In this document: one piece after another, positions 27,006 to 35,651 of the stretch | Position numbering within the stretch: position 1 is the stretch's first letter | Layout: every line of letters starts with the position of its first letter | DNA from: Candidatus Sulfopaludibacter sp. | GTDB lineage: Bacteria > Acidobacteriota > Terriglobia > Bryobacterales > Bryobacteraceae | Assembly (NCBI GenBank): GCA_031292755.1 | Contig: JARLGM010000009.1 | Coordinates: 1-64,000, forward strand | DNA: 64,000 nt | Reading direction: 5' to 3' | Notes under the pieces: model-generated | Databases searched by the model: none | What the model was told of the DNA's origin: nothing | The model's input: only the letters and a program-made list of their open reading frames with translations | Position numbers and translations under genes: made by a program

Positions 27006-30000
27006 CTACTGGTTGGTGGTGCTGAAACTGGTGATCTGCTGGATACGGAAGATCACGAATTCGGCCGGCCGCACGATGGCCACTCCGATCTGGCAGATCA
27101 GGCGGCCATTCAGAATATCGTCGGAGGTCATCGTGGTCTCGTCGCATCGCACGAAGAAGGCCTGTGACGCGCTGCTGCCGAACAGCGCCCCGGCGTTCCA
27201 CTGGGTGGTGAGGAACGCGGTTACGCTATCGGTGACGCGCTGCCAGGTGAGGGGCGTGTTGGGCTCGAAGACCACCCACTGGGTGCCCATCCCGATCGAC
27301 ACCTCGAGGAAGATCAGCGTCCGCCGCACGTTGATGTAGATCAGGTCGGTGTCGCTCGAAAGCGTGCGCGCGCCCCAAACCCGCGGGCCGGTGTAGTCGA
27401 ACTGCCGGATCAGGTTCACGCCCACCGGATTCAGAATGTCCTGCTCGCCGTTGGTGAAATTCGTCTTGAGGCCCAGCACGTTCAGCACCGGTTCGTTCGC
27501 CGGCGCCTTCCATACCCCGCGCGTATCGTCCACCCGGGCATAGATGCCGGCCATGTACCCAGCCGGGGGCAAATAGCGGTATTGCCCGTCCACACTCACC
27601 TTCTCCCACGGCTGGTAGTAGGCAGCGTACGAAGTATCGTACAGGCTCCGGTGCGTCAGGATCGAAGTGAGCGAGCCGCCCGCGGGATCGCGCTCGCCGT
27701 CGAGAAGGGCGAAGCGGTTCAGCACCTGCTCGCATTGATCGATCAGCGCAAGCTGGATGGTTTGCGAGGTCTTGCCCGGCGCGGCGATGATGCTTGCGTC
27801 CGTGAGATCCAGAAACGCCTGAATGCCGGTGCGTTGGCCCGGACCATCATTGGCGCCCACCCAGGTATCGTCGAGATCCACCATCGTGTCCGCGCCGATT
27901 GCGGTCGCGTTCATGGGGAAGCCATCGGGTGTACAGGGCTGCGTCGCGAGCGTGAAGTCCTCGCTGCCTGAGAGCGGCGTGGGCGAGCCGACGCCGGGAG
28001 GTTGCACCCACACCAGGTTGGAATTGGCGTTGATCGTCCAGGCGTAGTGCCGCCGCACGTCGGCCACGCCCGGGGTCTGGTTCCACGCCAGTCCGCGGTA
28101 GGTTTCGGTGGGCGAAGCGCCGGTAGTATCGATGACGATCACATCGATTTCCAGCGTGCGGATGAGCGGCGTGATGGCCGCGGCGGGGTTGATGGCATTC
28201 ACCGTCGGAGGGCTGATGGTGATCTGCCGCGTGCCGGAATCGACGTTGGCGATCTGGTGGCTCGACCGGCCCGTGCCGCTGTAATCGATCTCCACGGCCG
28301 CGCCCACGTAGAAACTGGTGACATTCTGCACCTTGAGCTGCGTGGCCCCCGCGGCAATCGTCGAAGTGCCCAGGATGGGTGACGGCTGGCGGTCGGAATT
28401 CGAAATCAGCACCTGCAACCCGGCGCTCCAGTCGCCCGGAGTGCGGGCGATGAACAGCGGCCCCGCGTTGAGGTTCGGTTTATTCGCGCCGCCGGAAACA
28501 ATCGCGTAAACATCCGTGGGGTCGAGCGCGGCGCCGACCGGCGCGCCGAACGCGATGCTGTTGTTCTGCGAGTTGTAGCTGACGATGGTGAGCGACGGCG
28601 ATCCGCCCCCAACCCCGTTGGTTCCATTCACCGTCAGCGTCGACACGGCGCCGTAGCCCAGCCGGCTGAGGGTGCCCGCCGTCACTTCGGTCAGCGTGAC
28701 ACTGGCCGAGGCCCCGGTGGCCACGCTGGCGATGCGCAAGGCTCCGGAGCCGTTATCGCCCACCGTGATCTTCCCCGGCAGGGACAACTGCGCGGCGACC
28801 TCGGCGATGGTCACGTGCGAGATATCGGCCACGTTGCCCACTCCCGGCGTAACCGCGCCGAGCGTCAGCGGCCCCACCGCCGTTCCCGAGATCGTCAGTT
28901 GCGCGCCGGTTCCGGAGGCCTCCGTCTCGATCACCAGTTGCACCGCGGCGGCGTCGAAATACACGTTGTAGCCGGTGGCGTGGCGCGAGAGGTAATCCGT
29001 CACCTCGGCCAGCGTCGGTGTCGCCGAAAGCGGAGTCACCGGATCGCCCGCCGTGAAGGTGACGCTCACGTGCGGAGCCGATGGCCCGGCCTGCAGCACC
29101 AGTGTCGTACCGACGAGGCCCGGGAATGTCGCCGTCCCCGCGGTGGACTTCACCGTAGCAGGCTGGCTGGTCCAGGTGCCGGTTACCGAACTGCCGCCCG
29201 AGGTCACCTTCAGAGAATCTCCGGTCAGCAGCGCAAACGGCGCCAGTCCGCCGCCGGCGATCGCCGCAAGATTCGGCGTCGCCCCGCTGGCGCCGTTCAC
29301 GGTGAGAGTCGATACCGCGCCATAGCCCAGGCGGTCGAGCGTCCCCGCCGCTACATCGGTCAGGGTCAGACTGACAGCGGCCCCCGTGGCCACCGTGGCG
29401 ATCTGCAGCTTGCCCGAGCCGTTTTCGCCGGCCGCGATCACGCCGGGCAACGACAACTGCGCGGCGATCTCCGAAATGGTCACGTGCGAGATGTCCCCCA
29501 CGTTGCCGCCGCTTGGGGTGACCGATCCCAGGGTGAGCGGGCCAACGGCATTTCCGGAAACCGCCAGTTGCGCGCTCAGCCCGGCCACCGCGGTCGCGAT
29601 CACCAACTGCCCTGCGCCCGCGTCGAAGTAGACATTGACGCCGACAGCGCGGCGCGACAGGTAGTCCGTCACTTCGGCTAGCGTCGGTGTCGCGGAAAGC
29701 GGAGTCACCGGATCGCCAGAGGTGAAAGTGATGTCCTGCAGCGGCGCCGCCGGCCCGCCGGCGCGCAGCCCCAGCGTGGTCCCCAGCAGCCCCGGAAAGG
29801 TCAGCGTCCCCGCGGTGGATTTCACGATCGCGGGTACCGCGGTCCACGTTCCGGTAACCGAACTGCCGCCCGAGGCAACCTGGATCGAATCTCCGTTCTG
29901 AAGTGCGAACGGGGCTGTGCCGCCAACCGCAATCGCCGCCTGATCGGGCGTAGTGAGCACGTTCTGCCCGTCGGAATGGCGGATGAAGGTGACCGCATCG

Positions 30001-30485
30001 CCGACGTTCAAGCCGCGGGACGATGTGAGAAAAACGCTGGTGTCGGTCTTTTGCGCCGCGCGCAGCAGCCGGTAGACCACGCCCTGTGCGGTGCGCATCG
30101 TGCTTGGCGTGTCCGTGGGATCGACGATCCGCGCGATGTAGACACGCTTGCCGTTGTTATCGAAGAACGCCTTCACCGCCCACCCGAGGAATCCGTAGTC
30201 GGTCGGGTCGGGTGGCGTGGGAATGGGCAGCGGCGGCCCGAACTGGCGCTGAAAATCAGCGAAACTGGTCACCAGCACGGGTGAGGGGTCCGGCGTCAGC
30301 ACAAATCCGCCGGTCGGTGTGAACGGCACTTCCGGTGTGCCGGAACCCGGCCACGCATAGCCCGGTACCGGACCGCGGTCCGCGCGGCCCACGAAGGCGC
30401 TCGTGGTGGTGCTGACTCCCTCAATCGCCTGCAGACTGGGGGGAATTTCTTCGATGTACACGCCGGGCGACAAGTATTCGGGCAT
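27006..30485 (-). CDS. Giant tail sheath protein with internal tandem repeat
   Basis: An 1159-residue sheath protein. The N-terminus (YLSPGVYIEEIPPSLQAIEG, FLGWAVKAFFDNNGKRVY) and C-terminus (GARTLSSDTDLIYINVRR, VVFEPNTPLTWQRV, LICQIGVAIVRPAEFVIF) are typical of contractile-tail sheaths. Between them, about residues 180-620 are two tandem copies of a 215-223 residue domain that is Gly/Thr/Val-rich and unrelated to the sheath fold as far as I can tell. Further inserts precede the core. Usual sheaths are about 350-550 residues. The extra domains would project from the particle surface. It is probably the main sheath because it precedes the main tube gene. Confidence 0.9.
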   Translation of the reverse strand: MPEYLSPGVYIEEIPPSLQAIEGVSTTTSAFVGRADRGPVPGYAWPGSGTPEVPFTPTGGFVLTPDPSPVLVTSFADFQRQFGPPLPIPTPPDPTDYGFLGWAVKAFFDNNGKRVYIARIVDPTDTPSTMRTAQGVVYRLLRAAQKTDTSVFLTSSRGLNVGDAVTFIRHSDGQNVLTTPDQAAIAVGGTAPFALQNGDSIQVASGGSSVTGTWTAVPAIVKSTAGTLTFPGLLGTTLGLRAGGPAAPLQDITFTSGDPVTPLSATPTLAEVTDYLSRRAVGVNVYFDAGAGQLVIATAVAGLSAQLAVSGNAVGPLTLGSVTPSGGNVGDISHVTISEIAAQLSLPGVIAAGENGSGKLQIATVATGAAVSLTLTDVAAGTLDRLGYGAVSTLTVNGASGATPNLAAIAGGGLAPFALLTGDSLKVTSGGSSVTGTWTSQPATVKSTAGTATFPGLVGTTLVLQAGPSAPHVSVTFTAGDPVTPLSATPTLAEVTDYLSRHATGYNVYFDAAAVQLVIETEASGTGAQLTISGTAVGPLTLGAVTPGVGNVADISHVTIAEVAAQLSLPGKITVGDNGSGALRIASVATGASASVTLTEVTAGTLSRLGYGAVSTLTVNGTNGVGGGSPSLTIVSYNSQNNSIAFGAPVGAALDPTDVYAIVSGGANKPNLNAGPLFIARTPGDWSAGLQVLISNSDRQPSPILGTSTIAAGATQLKVQNVTSFYVGAAVEIDYSGTGRSSHQIANVDSGTRQITISPPTVNAINPAAAITPLIRTLEIDVIVIDTTGASPTETYRGLAWNQTPGVADVRRHYAWTINANSNLVWVQPPGVGSPTPLSGSEDFTLATQPCTPDGFPMNATAIGADTMVDLDDTWVGANDGPGQRTGIQAFLDLTDASIIAAPGKTSQTIQLALIDQCEQVLNRFALLDGERDPAGGSLTSILTHRSLYDTSYAAYYQPWEKVSVDGQYRYLPPAGYMAGIYARVDDTRGVWKAPANEPVLNVLGLKTNFTNGEQDILNPVGVNLIRQFDYTGPRVWGARTLSSDTDLIYINVRRTLIFLEVSIGMGTQWVVFEPNTPLTWQRVTDSVTAFLTTQWNAGALFGSSASQAFFVRCDETTMTSDDILNGRLICQIGVAIVRPAEFVIFRIQQITSFSTTNQ
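28624..29273 (-). repeat. Sheath internal repeat, unit 2
   Basis: Second copy of the same domain, about residues 405-620. Identity at the DNA level is highest around the AGDPVTPLSATPTLAEVTD block, while other parts have diverged by substitution, so the duplication is not recent but both copies are maintained in frame. Confidence 0.9.
29293..29943 (-). repeat. Sheath internal repeat, unit 1
   Basis: First (N-terminal) copy of the coding repeat in the giant sheath, about residues 181-397. It shares with unit 2 the phrases SGGSSVTGTWT, SGDPVTPLSATPTLAEVTDYL, GPLTLG, DISHVTI and RLGYGAVSTLTVNG. Matching points lie 669 to 672 bases apart, the difference being one codon. Confidence 0.9.
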
Positions 30486-30494
30486 TCGTTGTCC

Positions 30495-31160
30495 TCACAT
30501 TCGTTGAAACAGGATGGTTTGCGTCACGCCGAGCACAACCGGCAGCGATGCGGGTGTAACGGCGATGGCGCCGCTGTTAAGGCTTATGTTGAAGAACTGC
30601 ACGGACCCCGCCGGGCCCTTCAACCGGGGAAAACGATAGACGAATTGGCCCACGGCATCGGAGACGGTAAACGGCGTTCCCGGCGGCGGCGTGGGCGACG
30701 GTCCCGGCCACATCTCCACATTCAGTCCCGACACCGGCAGCGCGCCGGCGCTCTGGATCTGGCCGCGCACCGCCGTCTCTCCATCTCCCGGCCGCACCGC
30801 CGCGGTCGGCCACAATGGGGTTGGGATCAGGAAGTCCGCCCGCTGCGGCGGGACCGAGAGCGGCAGCGGCAACGTCAGTTCGATCGGTTCGAAGCTGGTG
30901 TAGTCTCCCGCCAGAGCCGTCACCTGAACCGCCAGATTCACTCCGCCCGGCGCCGGCTGTGCCAGCGTCAGGGCGCTGAACCGGTACGTGAAATCCTCCT
31001 CCGAACGGTTCGCGCTCCAGCGCAGCGACGGAATCGAGACCTGGAGCGGCGAAGTAATGGGCGGGGTCGTATCGTCGATCGGAAAGAAGAATGCATCGTG
31101 AAACCGGTAAACCGCCGAAAGTGTCCTCTGCAGTGCCGGGAATACAAAAGTCGCACTCAT
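30495..31160 (-). CDS. eCIS accessory protein with carboxypeptidase-regulatory-like fold
   Basis: A 221-residue protein of unknown role between the tail terminator and the main sheath. The C-terminal half (GETAVRGQIQSAGALPVSGL, then GQFVYRFPRLKG) looks like a beta-sandwich of the carboxypeptidase-regulatory type. The N-terminal half (about residues 10-105) is also beta-rich and may be a second Ig-like domain. No signal peptide is present. It starts 2 bases after the DUF4255 stop, so it is surely co-expressed. It could be a sheath decoration or a cap adaptor. Confidence 0.55.
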   Translation of the reverse strand: MSATFVFPALQRTLSAVYRFHDAFFFPIDDTTPPITSPLQVSIPSLRWSANRSEEDFTYRFSALTLAQPAPGGVNLAVQVTALAGDYTSFEPIELTLPLPLSVPPQRADFLIPTPLWPTAAVRPGDGETAVRGQIQSAGALPVSGLNVEMWPGPSPTPPPGTPFTVSDAVGQFVYRFPRLKGPAGSVQFFNISLNSGAIAVTPASLPVVLGVTQTILFQRM

Positions 31161-31162
31161 AA

Positions 31163-31720
31163 TTACCGTCCGAAAGTGGCCACTGCCACGGGCGCCGCCG
31201 TAATGGATATGCTCGAATCAATCCCAATAATCCGGGCGAGGTAGGTCAGGGATAGCTTGAAAGGAACCTCCGTAGGATCCCAGATATCGAATAAGTCTCC
31301 CACGGGAAGCGTTTCCATAATGACTTCGACCGTATCGTCAGGAGCCCACACTCCGTCTCCCAGGAGATCTCCGAATGCCAGTACCGCGTGGTCATAAAGT
31401 ACCTGCGCGATGACTCCGATGATACGGTAAGCATCGCGCGTGTCCTGTGTCCAGGGCGTTATCAGGAAGTGCAGATCGAGCGGCAAAGCAGGCCACCCGT
31501 TGCCATTCGCCGTGGGGCGGCTGGGCCCGTTGCGCAACTCGCTGTTGATCCCCAGGTGATATAGAAAGATGGTTACAGACGGCTGGCGCGGAGCGAAATC
31601 TTTGAAGTCATCCGCCGTGGATAATAAGACGTCCGCCGGCGCGACCAGGCCCGTCAGCCCGTTCTGCAGCAGCGATACAAGAGTATCTCCCAGGAATGCG
31701 ATGGCATCAGTAGTCGCCAA
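31163..31720 (-). CDS. Tail terminator/cap protein, DUF4255 (Afp16/Pvc16-like)
   Basis: A 185-residue DUF4255 (Pvc16 N-terminal) protein. Seen: LGDTLVSLLQNGL, SVTIFLYHLGINSELRN, LPLDLHFLITPWTQD and a PFKLSLTYLARIIGID segment. Pvc16/Afp16 caps the distal end of tube and sheath and stops their growth. The start is a TTG preceded by GGGGAA, the only start in frame that leaves the family N-terminus intact. It is first in the 17-gene minus-strand operon. Confidence 0.92.
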   Translation of the reverse strand: MATTDAIAFLGDTLVSLLQNGLTGLVAPADVLLSTADDFKDFAPRQPSVTIFLYHLGINSELRNGPSRPTANGNGWPALPLDLHFLITPWTQDTRDAYRIIGVIAQVLYDHAVLAFGDLLGDGVWAPDDTVEVIMETLPVGDLFDIWDPTEVPFKLSLTYLARIIGIDSSISITAAPVAVATFGR

Positions 31721-32084
31721 AGTTATTCCCCACAGGCCCGCGCACCCGCCCGGGCAAAGTAACTCTCCAGCTAACGAACGGACCCTGTAACATGCACGGG
31801 CAGAGGCCCCAGCTTAGTGCTCGCGCAACGCGACTCCTGGGCGCCAATTAGTCACCCCGGCACCCGGGTTCCCTAAATCTAACCGAATTTATCCGGGATA
31901 GTCAAGCGGAATCATTCGAGAATAGTATCGGGAGAATTCCGAATAGTCGAAGATATTGACGCCGAGTCTCAAGTTACTGCCGCGCCGGGTCAACCCCTGG
32001 GTATTTGTACTATTCTTAACGCTCCGGCGGTTCGCAGTTAGTAACCAAAATCATAGTTGGCGGAAACTGTTATTGACGGATACC
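31721..32084. promoter_or_regulatory. Divergent regulatory region of the eCIS cluster
   Basis: This 364-base gap separates the divergent operon and ATPase gene and must hold both promoters. The half near the ATPase is more AT-rich than the rest of the cluster. It contains repeated AATAGT words and an imperfect dyad with arms CGGAAT and ATTCCG at about 31909-31945, a possible operator. A TTGACG at about 31954-31959 is a -35 candidate without an obvious -10 at normal spacing. The exact elements are uncertain. Confidence 0.5.
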
Positions 32085-34181
32085 ATGCCGGCAAATTCCG
32101 ACGCCCCAACCGAGTTGCGCGCCGCCCTGCAGCGGACCAGGGAACTGCTGGCGCGACGTTTCGCCGCGCAGCGCGAAGCCGGCCGCACCGCCGGCACCGA
32201 TCCTCTTCGGGGCGTGGCTATCGACGAGGGAGAAGTCGAAGGGATCTTGCGCGAATTGGCCGCCGATCTGACGCGGCCGCCGGCAGCCTCCCCCGAGTGG
32301 GTCCCCGAGGCCGCCGCCGAAGCAGACCGCCAGGGTACCGAGACTCCGTTGCGGCGTGCCTGCCGGGTGTTTCGCCTGAGCCTCGCCGAGTTGGACGCGC
32401 TCCTTCTCGCGCTTGCCGTGGAACTCGATCCGAGGTTCGCCCGGCTGGTCGCCTACCTGAACGATCACGTCGCGCGCACGCGGCCCACCATCGGCCTGGC
32501 GCTGTCCTTGAGCGGCTCCGATCCCAACGCCGTCGAGTTCTCCCGGCGGCCGGCCTTGCGCCAGGGCCTGTTGCAGGTGGAAGGCGATGGCCCTCTGTCC
32601 GGCCTTGCGCTGCGCGTGGCGCCGGAATTTCTCCCCCGTCTCGGCTCGGCTTCCGCGCTCGATCCCGTGGCCCCGGGAGTGCGCCTCCGCTCCTCCGATG
32701 GCCCGCGGCTGGAGGAGTTGATCGCCGGCCCCGCCGCTCGCGCCAGGCTGTGCCGTTGGGCCGCCCGGCTGCGTTCCGGTACCGCCTGTCCGCCGATCGT
32801 GCTTGCCGGTCCTCCAGGCGCCGGCCGTGCGACGGCGGCCCAGGCCGCATCTTCGGCCACCGGCCGTAACCTGGTGGAAACCTTGTGGACGCCCGACCGC
32901 ACCGACCGCGCGGACCGCTTGGGCATAGCCGCACGCGAGGCGCTGTGGCGCGATGCTACTCTGTTGGTCCGCGTCGCCGAAGACGGCCGGGACCCCGATC
33001 TGGCAGGCCTTTGGGCCGCGCTCTCCCGGTGGGAACTACCCCTGGCTCTGGCGGTGCCTCCCGAACTGATCGAGCCGGCCTGTGCCGCCGCCCCGGTCGA
33101 GCCGGTAGTCGTGCGCTTCGAGGGCAACACCATCGAGCAGCGCGATGCGCTGTGGAAGCGACTGCTGCCTGGCGGCGGCTCCGGTTTGGCCGTCACAATC
33201 TCCGACGCCGAACGAATGGAACTGGCCGCGCGTTACGATTTCCTCCCCGGCACGCTCGCCCGCGCCCTGCGCAGCGCCGCCGCCGACCGCTCGGGCAGCG
33301 CCGAGCCCCTGGACTTCGAATCCCTCTCGCGCGCCTGCCGCGCCGCCGGCTCGGCCGCCATGGGGCCCATCGCCCAGCGTCTCCCGCAACCCTACACCCG
33401 CGCCGACCTCGTCCTCCCGCGCGAGCTCCTCGACGAACTCGACCTCGCTTCCGCGTGGATGCGCAACCGCCGCCGCGTCTTCGAAGAGTGGAGCTTCGGC
33501 CGGCGCATGATCCTCGGCCGCGGCCTGACGGCCCTGTTCACCGGCGAACCGGGCACCGGCAAAACCATGGCGGCGCAGGTGCTGGCGGGCGAACTCGGCC
33601 TGGATCTCTTCCGCGTCGACCTCTCGCGCGTCATGAGCAAATACATCGGCGAAACCGAAAAGAACCTCTCGCGCCTCTTCGACGACGCGCGCGCCAGCGG
33701 CGCCATCCTCTTCTTCGATGAAGCCGACGCCCTGTTCGGCAAACGCACCGAGGTCAAGGATGCGCACGACCGCTACGCCAACCTCGAAATCGGCTACCTG
33801 CTGCAGCGCATGGAGGAGCACGCCGGAACCACGGTCCTGGCCACCAACCGCATGGGCGACATGGACGAAGCCTTCACCCGCCGCTTCCATTTCATCCTCG
33901 ATTTTCCCATGCCCCGGCCGCCCGAGCGCCGCCGCATCTGGGAAGGTATGCTGCCGCGCGACGCCGCCCGCGACGCCGGCCTCGACCTCGACAAACTGGC
34001 GCGCGACTACGAAATCTCCGGCGGCGAAATCCGCAACAGTGTGTTGAGCGCGGCGTTCCTCGCCGCCAACGAAGGCGTCCCGATCGGCATGCGCCACCTG
34101 AAACGCGGATTGCGCCGCGAGCTTCTAAAGACCGGCCGGGTCCTCGATAGCCGCCAGCGCCAGGCTCTGGACGGCTCGTGA
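32085..34181 (+). CDS. eCIS AAA+ ATPase (Afp15-like)
   Basis: A 698-residue AAA+ ATPase, a standard part of eCIS clusters, thought to help assembly or cargo loading. The C-terminal AAA domain has Walker A GEPGTGKT (about residue 487), Walker B ILFFDEADALFG (about 541) and a sensor/arginine segment TNRMGDMDEAFTRRF. A degenerate upstream P-loop GPPGAGRATAAQ near residue 239 has Arg in place of Lys, so the first AAA module is probably inactive. The frame is open 43 codons further upstream, but ATG 32085 follows a GACGGA site and begins a normal helical N-terminus. It is transcribed away from the structural operon. Confidence 0.9.
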   Translation: MPANSDAPTELRAALQRTRELLARRFAAQREAGRTAGTDPLRGVAIDEGEVEGILRELAADLTRPPAASPEWVPEAAAEADRQGTETPLRRACRVFRLSLAELDALLLALAVELDPRFARLVAYLNDHVARTRPTIGLALSLSGSDPNAVEFSRRPALRQGLLQVEGDGPLSGLALRVAPEFLPRLGSASALDPVAPGVRLRSSDGPRLEELIAGPAARARLCRWAARLRSGTACPPIVLAGPPGAGRATAAQAASSATGRNLVETLWTPDRTDRADRLGIAAREALWRDATLLVRVAEDGRDPDLAGLWAALSRWELPLALAVPPELIEPACAAAPVEPVVVRFEGNTIEQRDALWKRLLPGGGSGLAVTISDAERMELAARYDFLPGTLARALRSAAADRSGSAEPLDFESLSRACRAAGSAAMGPIAQRLPQPYTRADLVLPRELLDELDLASAWMRNRRRVFEEWSFGRRMILGRGLTALFTGEPGTGKTMAAQVLAGELGLDLFRVDLSRVMSKYIGETEKNLSRLFDDARASGAILFFDEADALFGKRTEVKDAHDRYANLEIGYLLQRMEEHAGTTVLATNRMGDMDEAFTRRFHFILDFPMPRPPERRRIWEGMLPRDAARDAGLDLDKLARDYEISGGEIRNSVLSAAFLAANEGVPIGMRHLKRGLRRELLKTGRVLDSRQRQALDGS

Positions 34182-34249
34182 AGCCGGTATCGCCGCCCGC
34201 TTCCCGCGCATGGCGCGCTGCGAAACCATTCGGGGGGTGCTGGGCTGAC

Positions 34250-34606
34250 TTACTGCACTGCGCTTCGGGCCACTTCGCGGCCCGGCTGGAAACGGCAGCC
34301 TACGCGGAACACCCGCTCGATGTACCGGTCGCCGTAGGGCGCCAGTTTCTTCCGCAGGTGGCTCAGGTGGACGTCCAGTGTGCGCGTGCGGATTTCGGTG
34401 CTGTAGCCCCACACGTTCTGAAGCAGCGTCTCGCGCGGAATCACTTGTCCCGCGTGCTCCACCAGCATGCGCAGCAACTCATACTGCTTGCGCGTGAAGG
34501 TGGCCGTGGCGGAGTCCACTTTGACCACGCCGTTCTCAAAGTCGATCGACAGGTGCTCGTCCCGATACTCCGGAACCGGATTGGTGTTCGTCTGAGTGAA
34601 CGTCAT
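34250..34606 (-). CDS. Orphan OmpR/PhoB-type winged-helix DNA-binding protein
   Basis: A 118-residue protein that is only the effector domain of an OmpR/PhoB response regulator: FTRKQYELLRMLVEHAGQVIPRE, then VWGYSTEIRTRTLDVHLSHLRKKL and the wing RYIERVFRVGCRF. There is no receiver domain and no sensor kinase nearby. The frame extends upstream, but that extension is low-quality sequence and the ATG at 34606 gives a sensible N-terminus. It converges on the eCIS ATPase gene, so control of the eCIS is possible but unproven. Confidence 0.8.
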   Translation of the reverse strand: MTFTQTNTNPVPEYRDEHLSIDFENGVVKVDSATATFTRKQYELLRMLVEHAGQVIPRETLLQNVWGYSTEIRTRTLDVHLSHLRKKLAPYGDRYIERVFRVGCRFQPGREVARSAVQ

Positions 34607-34792
34607 GAATCGATAGTACGATGGGGAGTCCGCAAGGTCGTGTGGATGGAGTAAAGAAGTTGTAAAACCGCCGCCCTTCTTATCCTTGCAGGGTGGCAAT
34701 TTGTCGCACGGCGGATTCTTCGGTGCGGCGCGGCGCCCCATTTCCGGTCATCAAGCCCGGTGGTGATATGCTTGCAACCGGGACATCCGTCC

Positions 34793-35644
34793 ATGAAACC
34801 GAAACTTGCGAAGACATTTCTCGCCTTCTTGATTCTGTTGTGTTCCACACTAAATCCTGCGCCGGTGCGTGGCCAAACCGCAGGCGCGGTCCTCTCCGGC
34901 ACGGTCAGTTCGCCGGCCGGAGCGGTGGTTTCGAATGCCAAGGTGTCGATAAAGAACGTCGCTACCGGCCAGGTGACGGAAGTTCAGAGCAGCCCGGCCG
35001 GCGCCTATACCGCGCCCGGCCTCGCTCCGGGAGACTACGAAATATCCGCCCAGGCGGATGGATTCGGCAGTATCTCCGCGAAAGTCACGGTGGCGGCAGG
35101 CGCCAAACAGACCCTCGATCTGGCGCTTCCAGCCACCGGCACAGCCACAGAGCCCTCGCTGGGCGACCTGGGGTTCACGCCCGATCAGGTGAAGGGAAGC
35201 GCGCTGGACCAGGCGCGCCTGGACAGGCGCTCGCACATGCTTCGGACGCATCAGCGTCTGGGTTTGATCACCACGGCGCCGCTGATCGCCACGCTGATCA
35301 CTTCCGCCGGCGCTGGCGGCAGGCACGGCACTGCTTCGGGCCGGGAACTGCACGCGGCTCTGGGCGGAGTCACCGCGGGTCTCTATCTGACTACCGCCTC
35401 CTTCGCCATTTTCGCACCGAAAATCCACGGGACTCCCGTCCGTGGCCCCATTCGCCTGCACCGGGCACTCGCCTGGGTCCACGGTCCGGGAATGATTCTG
35501 ACTCCCATTCTCGGCGCGCTCGCCTACGATCAGCGCAATCGCGGGGAAAAGGTGCATGGCATTGCCAGCGCCCATGCGCCGGTGGCCGTCGCGACCGGCA
35601 TCGCGTATGGACTGGCCATTCTTTCGGTATCGATCAAATTCTGA
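34793..35644 (+). CDS. Exported carboxypeptidase-regulatory domain fused to a b561-like membrane domain
   Basis: A 283-residue protein. It has a signal peptide (residues 1-28), then a carboxypeptidase-regulatory-like domain (about 33-115: LSGTVSSPAGAVVSNAKV), then four hydrophobic helices each with a histidine near its start (HMLRTHQRLGLITT, ELHAALGGVTAG, RLHRALAWVHGPG, SAHAPVAVATG). The histidine pattern is like cytochrome b561-type haem proteins. It is followed 7 bases later by a YceI gene, and b561/YceI pairs are common. The haem role is inference; start ATG 34793 is preferred over GTG 34760 because of the signal peptide. Confidence 0.6.
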   Translation: MKPKLAKTFLAFLILLCSTLNPAPVRGQTAGAVLSGTVSSPAGAVVSNAKVSIKNVATGQVTEVQSSPAGAYTAPGLAPGDYEISAQADGFGSISAKVTVAAGAKQTLDLALPATGTATEPSLGDLGFTPDQVKGSALDQARLDRRSHMLRTHQRLGLITTAPLIATLITSAGAGGRHGTASGRELHAALGGVTAGLYLTTASFAIFAPKIHGTPVRGPIRLHRALAWVHGPGMILTPILGALAYDQRNRGEKVHGIASAHAPVAVATGIAYGLAILSVSIKF

Positions 35645-35651
35645 GGAGCGC

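Noticed and set aside
25000-30400. Sheath repeat as a mobile-element or recombination artefact.
   Set aside because: The two units have diverged at many positions yet remain in frame, and there are no transposase or terminal repeats, so it is a maintained domain duplication.
6404-34181. Reading the cluster as a prophage or a type VI secretion system.
   Set aside because: No capsid, terminase, integrase or lysis genes and no TssJKLM-type membrane complex; the DUF4157, LysM, DUF4255 and divergent ATPase combination is that of an eCIS.
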